A stretch of DNA of 64,000 bases from Achromobacter xylosoxidans (GCF_002192695.1 NZ_MTLG01000053.1:186001-250000), one strand, 5' to 3'. Counted from the first letter of the stretch, positions 28,642 through 37,733 are shown. Numbers and translations are program-made. The notes: generated from the letters alone by a model not told the origin.

Positions 28642-31323
28642 CTACAGTTCCCAAGGCGGCGTCTGGCGCGCGCCGGCATTCAAGCGGGCGCGCAACGCCT
28701 TGGCGTCTTCCTGGCGGTCCAGGCTGTCCAGGGCGTGCAGCACGATCCAGTCCGCGCTGACCTCGAAGAAGTCGCGCAGCTGGGCGCGGGTGTCGCTGCG
28801 GCCGAAGCCGTCGGTGCCCAGCGTGCGGTAGGGCGCGGGCACCCAGGCGCGGATTTGCTCGGGCACGGCGCGCACGTAGTCGCTGGCTGCGACGACCGGG
28901 GCGTTGCTTGCGCCCAGGCAGGTCCGGACCCAGTCGACGCTGGCCGGCAGGCCCAGCGCGCGGGCGCGTTCGGCTTCGCGGCCGGCGCGCGCCAGCTCGG
29001 AGTAGCTGGTGACGCTCCAGACTTCCGCGTCCACGCCGTAATCGGCCTGCAGGCGTTCTGCCGCGAGTTCCGCCTCACGCAGCATCGGGCCCGCGCCCAG
29101 CAGGCGCACCTGGGCCTGCGCGCGCGCGGGCCGCAGGCGGTACATGCCGCGCAGGATGCCCTCGCGCACGTCCTCGCCCGCCGGCATGTCCGGCTGCGCC
29201 AGGTTTTCGTTGGTGACGGTCAGGTAGTAGAACTCGTCGCGCTGTTCGTCGAGCATGCGGCGCATGCCGTGTTCGACGATGACGGCGACCTCGAAGGCGT
29301 AGGCCGGGTCATAGGCGCGGCAGTTGGGCACGGTGGCCGCAATGATGTGGCTGGAGCCGTCCTGGTGCTGCAAGCCTTCGCCGCCCAGAGTGGTGCGGCC
29401 GGAGGTGGCGCCGATGAGAAAGCCGCGCGTGCGCTGGTCGGCGGCGGCCCAGATCAGGTCGCCGATGCGCTGGAAGCCGAACATCGAGTAATAGATATAG
29501 AAGGGCAGCATCGGCAGGCCGTTGACCGAGTAGCTGGTGCCGGCGGCCGTCCACGAGGAAATCGCGCCGGCCTCGGTGATGCCTTCTTCCAGGATCTGGC
29601 CGTCGCGGGCCTCGCGGTAGTACAGCACCGAGCCGATGTCCTCGGGCTGGTAGAGCTGGCCTTGCGCGGAATAGATGCCGATCTGGCGGAACAGGTTGGC
29701 CATGCCGAAGGTGCGCGCCTCGTCCGCCACGATGGGCACGATGCGCGGACCCACGGTGCCGTCCTTGAGCAGCGCGGTCAGCATGCGCACGATGGCCATG
29801 GTGGAGGACATCTCCTTGCCGTCGGCGGCCAGCGCGAAGCGCGCCCAATGTTCGGCCTCGGGCGGCGCCAGGCGCGGCGCTTCGGTGTTGCGGCGGGGAA
29901 TGTGGCCGCCCAGGGCGGCGCGGCGCGCCTGCAGGTGGCGCAGTTCGGCGCTGTCCTCGGCCGGACGGTAGAACTTCAGCGCCAGGCAGTCGGCGTCCGA
30001 GATCGGCAGCGCGAAGCGGTCGCGGAAGGCCAGCAGCGCCTCGTCGTCCAGCTTCTTCTGCTGGTGCGTGGTCATCTTGCCCTGGCCGGCCGAGCCCATG
30101 CCGAAACCCTTCTTGGTCTGCGCCAGGATCACGGTGGGCTGGCCGCGATGGTTGGCTGCGCGGTGGTAGGCGGCATGGATCTTCACCATGTCATGGCCGC
30201 CGCGGTGCAGACGGTCGATGGCCTCGTCGCTCCAGTCGGCCACCAGGGCGGCCAGTTCGGGATTCTGGTTGAAGAAATGGGCGCGGTTGAAGGCGCCGTC
30301 ATTGGCCGCGAAGGTCTGGAACTGTCCGTCCACGGTATTGGCGAAGGCGCGCGCCAGGGCGCCGTTGGTGTCGCGGCGCAGGAGGGCGTCCCAGTCGCTG
30401 CCCCAGACCAGCTTGATGACGTTCCAGCCGGCGCCCGCGTACAGCGTTTCGAGTTCGTCGATGATGCGGCCATTGCCGCGCACCGGGCCGTCCAGGCGTT
30501 GCAGGTTGCAATTGACCACGAACACCAGGTTGTCGAGCTTTTCGCGCGCGGCCAGCGTCAGCGCGGCGATGGATTCGGGTTCGTCCATTTCGCCGTCGCC
30601 GAAGATGCCCCAGACCTTGCGGTCGCCGCCGGGCATGAGCGAACGGTGTTCGAGGTAGCGCATGAAGCGCGCCTGGTAGATGGCGTTGATGGGGCCGATG
30701 CCCATCGAGCCCGTGGGGAACTGCCAGAAGTCCGGCATCAGCCACGGGTGCGGGTACGACGACAGTCCGCGCAGGCCGCGCGCGCCAGCCGTGATCTCCT
30801 GGCGGAAATGCGCCAGGTCCTCTTCGCCGAGGAAGCCTTCCAGGTAGGCGCGGGCGTACACGCCGGGCGCCGAATGCGGTTGCATGTAGACCAGGTCGCC
30901 CGGCCCTTCCTGGCTCTGCGCGCGGAAGAAGTGGTTGAAGCCTACCTCGAACAGGTCGGCGGCCGAGGCGTAGCTGGCGATGTGGCCGCCCAGCTCGCCG
31001 TGCGCCTGGTTGGCGCGCACCACCATGGCCAGCGCGTTCCAGCGGTTGATGCGGGCGATGCGCTCCTCCACGGCCAGGTTGCCGGGGAAGGGCGGCTCCT
31101 GGTCGGCGGGGATGGTGTTGAGGTAGGCGGTGCGGGTCTGGCTGTTGGCGCGCAGGCCCAGCGAGGCGGCATGGCCGAGCAGATTGTCCAGCACATAGCC
31201 CGCCCGTTCGGAACCTTCCGCCTGTACCAGCGATTCCAGCGCGTCGCGCCATTCGGCGGTTTCGGCGGGGTCGGCGTCGTGTTGGATGTCTTGCCCGGGG
31301 CGGGCGGAACTGGCGTCGCGCAT
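28642..31323 (-). CDS. pyruvate dehydrogenase-type E1 component, homodimeric, stand-alone
   Basis: This thiamine-diphosphate E1 of the AceE family decarboxylates a 2-oxo acid and acylates the lipoyl group of an E2. The TPP motif runs from GDGEMDEPES to FVVNCN; YPHPWLMPDFWQFPTGSMG and the C-terminal transketolase-like domain (GATSGRTTLGGEGLQHQDG) are present. The start at 31323 gives 893 residues and is favoured by AGGAG 11 bases upstream; an in-frame ATG lies at 31353. No E2 or E3 gene is adjacent. The usual aceE sits with aceF and lpd, so this may be a paralogue such as the 2-oxobutyrate dehydrogenase E1 (mdeB of Pseudomonas putida), an inference only. Confidence 0.88.
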   Translation of the reverse strand: MRDASSARPGQDIQHDADPAETAEWRDALESLVQAEGSERAGYVLDNLLGHAASLGLRANSQTRTAYLNTIPADQEPPFPGNLAVEERIARINRWNALAMVVRANQAHGELGGHIASYASAADLFEVGFNHFFRAQSQEGPGDLVYMQPHSAPGVYARAYLEGFLGEEDLAHFRQEITAGARGLRGLSSYPHPWLMPDFWQFPTGSMGIGPINAIYQARFMRYLEHRSLMPGGDRKVWGIFGDGEMDEPESIAALTLAAREKLDNLVFVVNCNLQRLDGPVRGNGRIIDELETLYAGAGWNVIKLVWGSDWDALLRRDTNGALARAFANTVDGQFQTFAANDGAFNRAHFFNQNPELAALVADWSDEAIDRLHRGGHDMVKIHAAYHRAANHRGQPTVILAQTKKGFGMGSAGQGKMTTHQQKKLDDEALLAFRDRFALPISDADCLALKFYRPAEDSAELRHLQARRAALGGHIPRRNTEAPRLAPPEAEHWARFALAADGKEMSSTMAIVRMLTALLKDGTVGPRIVPIVADEARTFGMANLFRQIGIYSAQGQLYQPEDIGSVLYYREARDGQILEEGITEAGAISSWTAAGTSYSVNGLPMLPFYIYYSMFGFQRIGDLIWAAADQRTRGFLIGATSGRTTLGGEGLQHQDGSSHIIAATVPNCRAYDPAYAFEVAVIVEHGMRRMLDEQRDEFYYLTVTNENLAQPDMPAGEDVREGILRGMYRLRPARAQAQVRLLGAGPMLREAELAAERLQADYGVDAEVWSVTSYSELARAGREAERARALGLPASVDWVRTCLGASNAPVVAASDYVRAVPEQIRAWVPAPYRTLGTDGFGRSDTRAQLRDFFEVSADWIVLHALDSLDRQEDAKALRARLNAGARQTPPWEL

Positions 31324-31385
31324 GGTCTGGTCGTCTCCTGTTGTGACGTCCATGCTAGACCCTAGCCCCAGGCATGGGTAATCAA

Positions 31386-31410
31386 AATTTTGGGGGAATT
31401 CCCGAAAATT
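31386..31410. promoter_or_regulatory. inverted repeat upstream of the E1 gene
   Basis: AATTTTGGGG (31386-31395) and CCCGAAAATT (31401-31410) match at 9 of 10 positions around a 5-base spacer. The site lies in the A/T-rich gap between divergent E1 and OPT transporter genes and is a candidate operator for either. A CATAAT-like -10 for the OPT gene follows near 31414-31419. Confidence 0.4.
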
Positions 31411-31547
31411 CAGCATAATCTGTTGCAGGTTTTGCGACCGGCGGCAGCTTATGCCGAGGATGCACCTAGCGACCGCCCCAGGGGCGTGGCCGCTGGGTGG
31501 ACGCGAAGGCGCTAGAATTCGCGGCTGGCATGATAGGAAATACTGCA

Positions 31548-33593
31548 ATGACCCAACCCATCAGCGTCCCGGCAGAGGTCACGTTGCCCGAACTTACGTT
31601 CCGCGGCATCCTCCTGGGCGCAATCATCACCGTGATCTTTACGGCCTCCAACGTCTTCCTGGGGCTGAAAGTCGGCCTGACGTTCTCATCCGCCATTCCG
31701 GCGGCGGTGATCTCGATGTCCGTCCTGCGCTTGTTCAAGGACGCGAACATCCTCGAGAACAATATGGTGCAGACCCAGGCCTCCGCGGCCGGGACGCTGT
31801 CCTCCATCATCTTCATCCTGCCGGCCCTGGTCATGATGGGGCACTGGCAGGGCTTCCCGTTCTGGCAGACGCTGGGCATCTGCGCGGCGGGCGGCATGCT
31901 CGGCGTGATGTTCACCATTCCGCTGCGCCACGTGATGGTGGTGCAGAGCGACCTGCCGTATCCGGAAGGCGTGGCCGCCGCTGAAATCCTGCGGGTGGGC
32001 AGCGCCGAGCGCGCCCAGGACGAGGCCGCGGAGGACGGACGCGCGCCGGCCAAGGCCGAGACCGGCATGGGCGACATCGTGGCCGGCGGCGTGGTCGCTG
32101 CCGCCGTCAGCTTCGCGGCCAGCGGCCTGCGCGTGCTGGGCGATAGCGTCAGCGGCTGGTTCGCGCTGGGCGGCGCGGTGTTCCGGCTGCCCATGGGCTT
32201 CTCGCTGGCGCTGCTGGGCGCGGGCTATCTGATCGGCATCGTCGCCGGCCTGGCCATGCTGACCGGGCTGATCATTTCGTGGGGCATTGCCGTACCCATC
32301 CTGACTGCCATGGGCGACATGCCCGCGGGCACGTCGCTGGCGAAATACGCCACCGGCCTGTGGGCCTCGCAGGTGCGCTTCATCGGCGCCGGCGTGATCG
32401 GCGTGGGCGCCATCTGGACGCTGGCCACGCTGTTCATGCCGATGGCGCGCGGCGTCAAGGCCTCGTTCGCGGCCCTGACCAAGGCGGGCGCGGCCCGTGC
32501 CGGACGCGCGCCGCGCACCGAGCGCGACCTGTCGGCCGGCTGGATCTCGGCCGTGACGCTGGTGCTGGTGGCGGTTCTTGTGGTGACCTTCCAGGTGTTC
32601 CTGTCCGGCGCGCCGCTCTCGCCCGCCGGCATCTGGAAGCTGGTGGCCTACGCCGTGCTGTTCGCCTTCGTCTTCGGCTTCCTGGTGGCCGCGGCTTGCG
32701 GCTACATGGCTGGCCTGGTGGGCTCGTCGACCAGTCCGATCTCGGGCGTGGGCATTGTCGCCATCGTGCTGGTGTCGCTGCTGATGCTGGCGCTGGGCGG
32801 CGAATTGCTGGGCGCGCAGAACGGCGTGCAGATGGCGATTGCGCTGTCGATCTTCAGCACCTCGGCGGTGGTGGCGGTGGCCTCCATTTCCAACGACAAC
32901 CTGCAGGACCTGAAGACCGGCTGGCTGGTGGGCGCGACGCCCTGGCGCCAGCAGGTGGCGCTGCTGATCGGCTGCGTGGCCGGCGCGGCGGTGATTTCGC
33001 CGGTGCTGGAACTGCTCTACAACGCCTACGGTTTTGCCGACGCCATGCCGCGCGAGGGCATGGACCCGGCGCAGGCCCTGTCGGCGCCGCAGGCGACACT
33101 GATGCTGGCGATCGCGCGCGGCATCTTCACGCACCAGCTCAACTGGACCATGATCCTGATCGGCATGGCGGTCGGCGTGGGCCTGATCGTGGTGGACGAG
33201 ATCATGAAGCGCACCTGCCGCGTGGCCCGGATTCCGGTGCTGGCCGTGGGTATCGGCATCTATCTGCCGCCCACCGTTGCCGCGCCCATCGTGGTCGGCG
33301 CGGTCCTGGCATGGCTGCTGGAACGCGCCCTGCGCCGTCGCGCCGCCGCCGGCAAGCCCTACGAACAGTTTGCCGACGCGGCCAACCGCCGCGGCGTGCT
33401 GATCGCCTCGGGCCTGATCGTGGGCGAAAGCCTGGTCGGCGTGCTGATGGCCGGCATCATCGGCGCGGCCGGCACCGAAGCGCCGCTGGCGATCGCGGGC
33501 GCAGGCTTCGAGCACACGGCCTCGTTCCTGGGCCTGGCCGTCTTCGTGGCGGTGGCGATCCTGTTCTGGCGCCGGGTGATGAAACTGGCGTGA
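31548..33593 (+). CDS. OPT family oligopeptide transporter
   Basis: This 681-residue polytopic inner-membrane protein of the OPT family takes up peptides or, in some members, iron-siderophore conjugates using the proton gradient. LPELTFRGILLGAIITVIFTASN at the start is broken here for brevity; the following FLGLKVGLTFSSAIPAAVIS and VGSSTSPISGVGIV are typical of the bacterial branch. About 14-16 membrane helices are visible. A hydrophilic loop near residues 160-185 (RAQDEAAEDGRAP) is variable. The start at 31548 follows AGGAA; the open frame to 31497 is not family-like. Substrate unknown. Confidence 0.92.
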   Translation: MTQPISVPAEVTLPELTFRGILLGAIITVIFTASNVFLGLKVGLTFSSAIPAAVISMSVLRLFKDANILENNMVQTQASAAGTLSSIIFILPALVMMGHWQGFPFWQTLGICAAGGMLGVMFTIPLRHVMVVQSDLPYPEGVAAAEILRVGSAERAQDEAAEDGRAPAKAETGMGDIVAGGVVAAAVSFAASGLRVLGDSVSGWFALGGAVFRLPMGFSLALLGAGYLIGIVAGLAMLTGLIISWGIAVPILTAMGDMPAGTSLAKYATGLWASQVRFIGAGVIGVGAIWTLATLFMPMARGVKASFAALTKAGAARAGRAPRTERDLSAGWISAVTLVLVAVLVVTFQVFLSGAPLSPAGIWKLVAYAVLFAFVFGFLVAAACGYMAGLVGSSTSPISGVGIVAIVLVSLLMLALGGELLGAQNGVQMAIALSIFSTSAVVAVASISNDNLQDLKTGWLVGATPWRQQVALLIGCVAGAAVISPVLELLYNAYGFADAMPREGMDPAQALSAPQATLMLAIARGIFTHQLNWTMILIGMAVGVGLIVVDEIMKRTCRVARIPVLAVGIGIYLPPTVAAPIVVGAVLAWLLERALRRRAAAGKPYEQFADAANRRGVLIASGLIVGESLVGVLMAGIIGAAGTEAPLAIAGAGFEHTASFLGLAVFVAVAILFWRRVMKLA

Positions 33594-33627
33594 GGCGCCC
33601 GGCCGGTCCTGCCGGGCGGCCGCCTCA
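33591..33627. terminator. hairpin containing both convergent stop codons
   Basis: TGAGGCG (33591-33597) pairs with CGCCTCA (33621-33627), with an inner CCCGGC/GCCGGG stem. The first arm begins with the TGA of the OPT gene and the second ends with the TGA (read on the minus strand) of the M20 gene, so one structure serves both ends. Confidence 0.6.
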
Positions 33628-34857
33628 GGCGGCGTCCAGCAGGTCGGCCAATGTGCGGGCGATGACCTTGGTGGCGCGCCGCAGGTCTTCCAGCACCACC
33701 CGCTCATCGTTGCGCTTGGCGTGCGATTCCAGCACGGTGCGCGGTCCGGCGCCGTAGATCACGCCAGGGATGCCCGCTTCGGCGTACAGGCGCACGTCGG
33801 TATAGAGCGGCGTGCCCATGGCGGCGATGGGCTCGCCGAACAGTTCCTCTCCATGTTTCTGGATGGCCTGCACCAGCGGCTGGCTGCCCGGCAGCGGGCG
33901 CATGGAATTGGCCAGCAGCAGGCGCTTGATGTCCACGCTGATGCCGGGCACTGACGCGGCGGTTTCCTGGATGATGCGGCGGATGTCGGCTTCGACTTCG
34001 GCCGCGTTTTCTTCGGGGATCATGCGCCGGTCCAGCTTGAACGCCACCTTGCCCGGCACCACGTTGGTGTTGGTGCCGCCTTCGATGCGGCCGACGTTCA
34101 GGTAGGGGTGGCTGATGCCCGGCACCTCGGAGCGGATCTCCCGGTACCGCGCGTTCTGCGCGTACAGCGCGTTCAGGATCGCGACCGCGCCTTGCAGCGC
34201 GTCCACGCCGCTGCTGGGGATGGCGGCATGGGCCATCTTGCCGTGCACGGTCACTTCCATCTGCAGGCAGCCGTTGTGCGCGGTGACGACCTCGTAGCTG
34301 AAACCGGCGGCGATCAGCAGGTCGGGCTTGGTCAGTCCTTGGGACAGCAGCCAGCCGGGGCCGAGCAGGCCGCCGAATTCCTCGTCGTAGGTGAAGTGCA
34401 ATTCGACCGCGCCGCGGCGGGGGCGGGCGACGGCTTCCAGCGCGCGCAAGGCGAACGTGAAACTGGCGAAGTCGCTCTTGCTGACGGCGGCGGCGCGGCC
34501 ATAGAGACTGCCGTTGTCGATTTCGCCGCCGTACGGGTCATGTTCCCAGCCTTCGCCCGGCGGCACCACGTCGCCGTGGGCATTGAGCGCCACGCGCGGG
34601 CCGCCCGCGCCGTACTCGCGGCGCACGATCAGGTTGGTGATCGATTGCAGTCCATAGTCCCGCACCTCCTGCGCCGGCACCGGATGGGCCTCGGCGTCCA
34701 GGCCGAAGCCTTGCAGCAATGCGGCCGTGCGTTCGGCGTGCGGCGCGTTGTTGCCGGGCGGCGTGTCGGTCGGCACGCGCACCAGCTCCTGCAGGAAGCG
34801 GACTTCTTCGTCAAAGTGGGCGTCAACCCAGGCGTCGAGTCGGGCGTAGTCGGTCAT
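33625..34857 (-). CDS. M20 (ArgE/DapE-type) deacylase or peptidase
   Basis: This 410-residue protein has the M20 two-domain layout: a catalytic domain interrupted by a dimerisation domain (about 185-295; VTVHGKMAHAAIPSSGVDALQ). It has LNAHGDVVPPG with His and Asp, FTYDEEFGGLLGPG with the Glu pair and a C-terminal VLESHAKRNDERV with the last His. The usual GRGxxDMK is replaced by GRAAAVSKSD and the usual EP(T/S) ligand region by AGFSYEVVTAHNG, so the metal site is unusual. It starts 5 bases beyond the UraD–AllC stop, so it is the third gene of the ureide operon; a ureido-compound hydrolase is plausible. Confidence 0.85.
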   Translation of the reverse strand: MTDYARLDAWVDAHFDEEVRFLQELVRVPTDTPPGNNAPHAERTAALLQGFGLDAEAHPVPAQEVRDYGLQSITNLIVRREYGAGGPRVALNAHGDVVPPGEGWEHDPYGGEIDNGSLYGRAAAVSKSDFASFTFALRALEAVARPRRGAVELHFTYDEEFGGLLGPGWLLSQGLTKPDLLIAAGFSYEVVTAHNGCLQMEVTVHGKMAHAAIPSSGVDALQGAVAILNALYAQNARYREIRSEVPGISHPYLNVGRIEGGTNTNVVPGKVAFKLDRRMIPEENAAEVEADIRRIIQETAASVPGISVDIKRLLLANSMRPLPGSQPLVQAIQKHGEELFGEPIAAMGTPLYTDVRLYAEAGIPGVIYGAGPRTVLESHAKRNDERVVLEDLRRATKVIARTLADLLDAA

Positions 34858-34862
34858 GGTCT

Positions 34863-36632
34863 TTACTTGGTGTCGTTGGCGAGGTCGTCGAGCAGGCTCA
34901 GGAACGCCAGCACGGCAAGCTGGATGTCGTCGCTGGAGGTGGATTCGCGCGGGTTGTGGCTGATGCCGGAGTTCTGGCCGCGCACGAACAGCATGGCCTG
35001 GGGCATGACCTCGTGCAGCTTCATGGCGTCGTGGCCCGCGCCGCTGGGCATGCGGTGGACGGGCAGTCCCAGCGCGTCCACGGCGCGTTCCCAGCGCTGT
35101 TGCCAGGCGGGATCGCTGGGCGCGGCGGCGGCGCGCATGGTTTCTTCCAGCGTGTAGCGCAGGCCGCGGCGCTGGCAGATGGCTTCCAGTTCGGCCAGCA
35201 CGTCGCGCGCCAGCGCATCGCGCTGCGCGTCGCTGGGCGCGCGCAGGTCCAGGCTGAAGCGGCATTCTCCCGGCACCACGTTGATCGAGCCGCCGGGGAC
35301 TTCCAGCATGCCCATGGTGCCTACCGAGTCGCCGTCGCGGGCGGCGCGCTGCTCCACGTACAAGGCCAGCTCGGCGCTGGCGGTGGCGGCGTCGCGGCGG
35401 CGGTTCATGGGCGTGGTGCCGGCGTGGCAGGCCAGGCCGTTGATCCGCACCTGGTAGCGCACGCAGCCGTTGATCGAAGTGACCACGGCCAGCGGCAGCC
35501 CCATTTCGTACAGCACCGGGCCCTGCTCGATATGGACCTCGACGAAGCCCAGGTAGCGGGCGGGGTCGCGCTTGAGCTTGGGGATGTCCTCGCTGCGCAG
35601 GCCGGCCTGCGCCATGGCGTCGCGCATGCTGACGCCGTCGGCGTCCTGCTGGTCCAGCCATTGCGGCTTGAAGTCGCCGATCAGCGCGCCCGAACCCAGG
35701 AAGGTGGCGCGATAGCGCTGCCCTTCCTCTTCGGCGAAGCCGATGACTTCCAGGTGATAGGGCAGGCGTTTGCCCTGGCGGTGGAGTTCGCGCACGCAGG
35801 CCATCGGCACGAAGATGCCCAGCCGGCCGTCGTACTTGCCGGCATTGCGCACCGTGTCGTAATGGCTGCCGGTCATGAGGGTGGGGGCGTCGGGGCGGGC
35901 GGCCAGATAGCGGCCGACCACGTTGCCCACGGCGTCGATGCCGACTTCGTCAAAGCCGCAATCGCGCATCCATTGCGACAACAGCCCGGCGCAGGCGCGG
36001 TGGGCTGCGGTCAGGTAGGTGACGGTCAACTGGCTCTTTTCGGCATAGCCCGGATCGCTATGGACGGCCAGTTGCTCGCCCCAGTCCCAGATGTCGTTGC
36101 CGATGGCTGGCTCGGCGCCAAAGCTATCCCGCAGGCGGATTTCGGCGATGCGGTGCAGCTGCTGCTGGGCCTCTTCGAACTCCAGGTCGGGCGGGTTGTC
36201 CAGCCGGCGGGCGAACTCGTCGATCACTTGCTGGCGCGCCATGCCGGCGCCGCGAGCGCCACGCACGGCCAGGACGAAGGGAAAGCCGAACCGGGCCAGG
36301 TAGGCGGCATTCAGCTCCTGCAGGCGCGCCAGTTCGGCGGGCGTGCAGCCGGCCAGGCCGGCCAGATCCTGCTCGCGCGCCGAATCCGGATCCAGGCGCG
36401 TGCCGTGCGCGGTTCCCAGTTCGGGATGGGCGCGCAGCAGCGCCGTCCGGGCTTCGGCGTCCGCTTCGTTCACGGCGTGGCGCAAGCGCTGCGCCAGGTC
36501 GGCCAACGAGCGGAACGGCCGGTGGCCAAGCGCGCGTTCGGCGATCCAGGGCGCGTGCCCGTACAGGGCGTCGAGCATGGCGGCGGCGTCCGTGGGCGCC
36601 GCCGCATTGAGTTGGGCTAGGGTGTGGGCCAT
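34863..36632 (-). CDS. bifunctional OHCU decarboxylase / allantoate amidohydrolase
   Basis: Two enzymes of urate breakdown are joined in 589 residues. Residues about 1-165 are UraD, which decarboxylates 2-oxo-4-hydroxy-4-carboxy-5-ureidoimidazoline to S-allantoin; LGHRPF and LRAHPELGT carry its key His and the conserved HPxLG. Residues about 170-589 are AllC-type allantoate amidohydrolase of the M20 family, with GSHYDTVRNAGKYDG, EEEGQRY, VEVHIEQGPVL and GAGHDAMKL. The linker near 160-175 is short. The start at 36632 gives a full UraD N-terminus. It follows puuE by 11 bases, so allantoin made by the first half is opened by PuuE and hydrolysed by the second half. Confidence 0.93.
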   Translation of the reverse strand: MAHTLAQLNAAAPTDAAAMLDALYGHAPWIAERALGHRPFRSLADLAQRLRHAVNEADAEARTALLRAHPELGTAHGTRLDPDSAREQDLAGLAGCTPAELARLQELNAAYLARFGFPFVLAVRGARGAGMARQQVIDEFARRLDNPPDLEFEEAQQQLHRIAEIRLRDSFGAEPAIGNDIWDWGEQLAVHSDPGYAEKSQLTVTYLTAAHRACAGLLSQWMRDCGFDEVGIDAVGNVVGRYLAARPDAPTLMTGSHYDTVRNAGKYDGRLGIFVPMACVRELHRQGKRLPYHLEVIGFAEEEGQRYRATFLGSGALIGDFKPQWLDQQDADGVSMRDAMAQAGLRSEDIPKLKRDPARYLGFVEVHIEQGPVLYEMGLPLAVVTSINGCVRYQVRINGLACHAGTTPMNRRRDAATASAELALYVEQRAARDGDSVGTMGMLEVPGGSINVVPGECRFSLDLRAPSDAQRDALARDVLAELEAICQRRGLRYTLEETMRAAAAPSDPAWQQRWERAVDALGLPVHRMPSGAGHDAMKLHEVMPQAMLFVRGQNSGISHNPRESTSSDDIQLAVLAFLSLLDDLANDTK

Positions 36633-36643
36633 GGCCGTCCTGT

Positions 36644-37588
36644 TCAGGCGTTGGGGGTGTAGGGATGCGCCGCCTGCCAGTGGCGCGCGATGTCCAGGCG
36701 CCGGCAGACCCAGACGCGGTCGTGGCGGGCGATGTGGTCCAGGAAGCGTTGCAGCGCGGCGATGCGGCCGGGCCGCCCCAGCAGGCGGCAGTGCATGCCT
36801 ATGCTCATCATCTTGGGCGCTTCGTCGCCTTCGGCGTAGAGCGCGTCGAAGCTGTCCTTCAGGTACTGGAAGAAGGGATCGGCGTGCGAATAGCCTTGCG
36901 GCAGCGCGAAGCGCATGTCGTTGCAGTCCAGCGTGTAGGGCACGATCAGTTGCGGCACCACGCTGCCGTCCGTTTTCTGCACGCGCATCCAGAAGGGCAG
37001 GTCGTCGCCGTAGTAGTCGCTGTCGTACTCGAAGCCGCCGTAGTCGGCCACCAGGCGCCGGGTGCGCGGACTGTCGCGGCCCGTGTACCAGCCCAACGGA
37101 CGGCTGCCGGTCAATTGCGTGATCGCGTCCATGGCGAGGCGCATGTGTTCGCGTTCGGTGGCTTCGTCGATGTGCTGGTAGTGGATCCAGCGCCAGCCGT
37201 GGCAGGCGATCTCGTGCCCCAGTTCCGTGAAGGCGGCGGTCAGTTCCGGGTGGCGTTGCAAGGCCATGCCGACGCCGAACACGGTCAGCGGCAGCCCGCG
37301 CTTCTCGAACTCCCGCAGGATGCGCCATACGCCCGCGCGCGAGCCGTATTCGTAGATGCCCTCCATGCTCAGATGGCGTTCGGGATAGCTGGCGGGGTTG
37401 AACATTTCCGACAGGAACTGTTCGGACCCGGCGTCGCCATGCAGCACGCTGTTCTCACCGCCTTCCTCGTAATTCAGCACGAACTGCACCGCGATGCGCG
37501 CCTGGCCCGGCCATCGGGCATGCGGCGGATTGCGGCCGTAGCCGGCCAGGTCGCGAGGGTAGGGGAGCGTGGAATCGTAGACGGTCAT
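36644..37588 (-). CDS. puuE: allantoinase PuuE (polysaccharide-deacetylase fold)
   Basis: PuuE opens allantoin to allantoate without a metal, unlike classical allantoinase. The 314-residue protein begins with YPRDLAGYGRNPPHARWPG, then YEEGGENSVLHGDAGSE, EIACHGWRWIHYQHID and GWYTGRDSPRTRRLVADYGGFEYDSDYYGDDLP, given here only as the start of the PuuE signature region; the C-terminus has SIGMHCRLLGRPGR. The start at 37588 (MTVYDSTLPYP) is chosen because the family begins there; the frame is open to 37654. It is first in the puuE–uraD/allC–M20 operon and has a palindromic operator-like site upstream. Confidence 0.93.
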   Translation of the reverse strand: MTVYDSTLPYPRDLAGYGRNPPHARWPGQARIAVQFVLNYEEGGENSVLHGDAGSEQFLSEMFNPASYPERHLSMEGIYEYGSRAGVWRILREFEKRGLPLTVFGVGMALQRHPELTAAFTELGHEIACHGWRWIHYQHIDEATEREHMRLAMDAITQLTGSRPLGWYTGRDSPRTRRLVADYGGFEYDSDYYGDDLPFWMRVQKTDGSVVPQLIVPYTLDCNDMRFALPQGYSHADPFFQYLKDSFDALYAEGDEAPKMMSIGMHCRLLGRPGRIAALQRFLDHIARHDRVWVCRRLDIARHWQAAHPYTPNA

Positions 37589-37670
37589 GGACAGGCGGGC
37601 AGAATGCAACGGCGGGTGTGGTTGGGCGGACGACTTCCTGATGCTCAGCACCATAGCTGGAAATCATAGT

Positions 37671-37693
37671 TTTGTATACAAACTATGTACATA
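37671..37693. promoter_or_regulatory. tandem palindromes upstream of puuE
   Basis: TTTGTATACAAA (37671-37682) and TATGTACATA (37684-37693) are perfect palindromes with centres 12 bases apart, about 85-105 bases before the puuE ATG. The TTGTATACAA form is typical of FCD-type GntR operators, which fits control of purine catabolism; no such regulator gene is in the window. Confidence 0.5.
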
Positions 37694-37733
37694 ATTATGC
37701 GGCGACCACACGCGGGAATGGTCAGCCCACACG

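Noticed and set aside
28576-31365. 929-codon open frame antisense to the E1 gene
   Set aside because: Low-complexity Val/Gly/Ala/His sequence opposite a clear AceE-type protein.
31686-33707. 673-codon open frame antisense to the OPT transporter
   Set aside because: His/Gln/Arg-rich translation without domain signs; the opposite strand encodes a clear membrane transporter.
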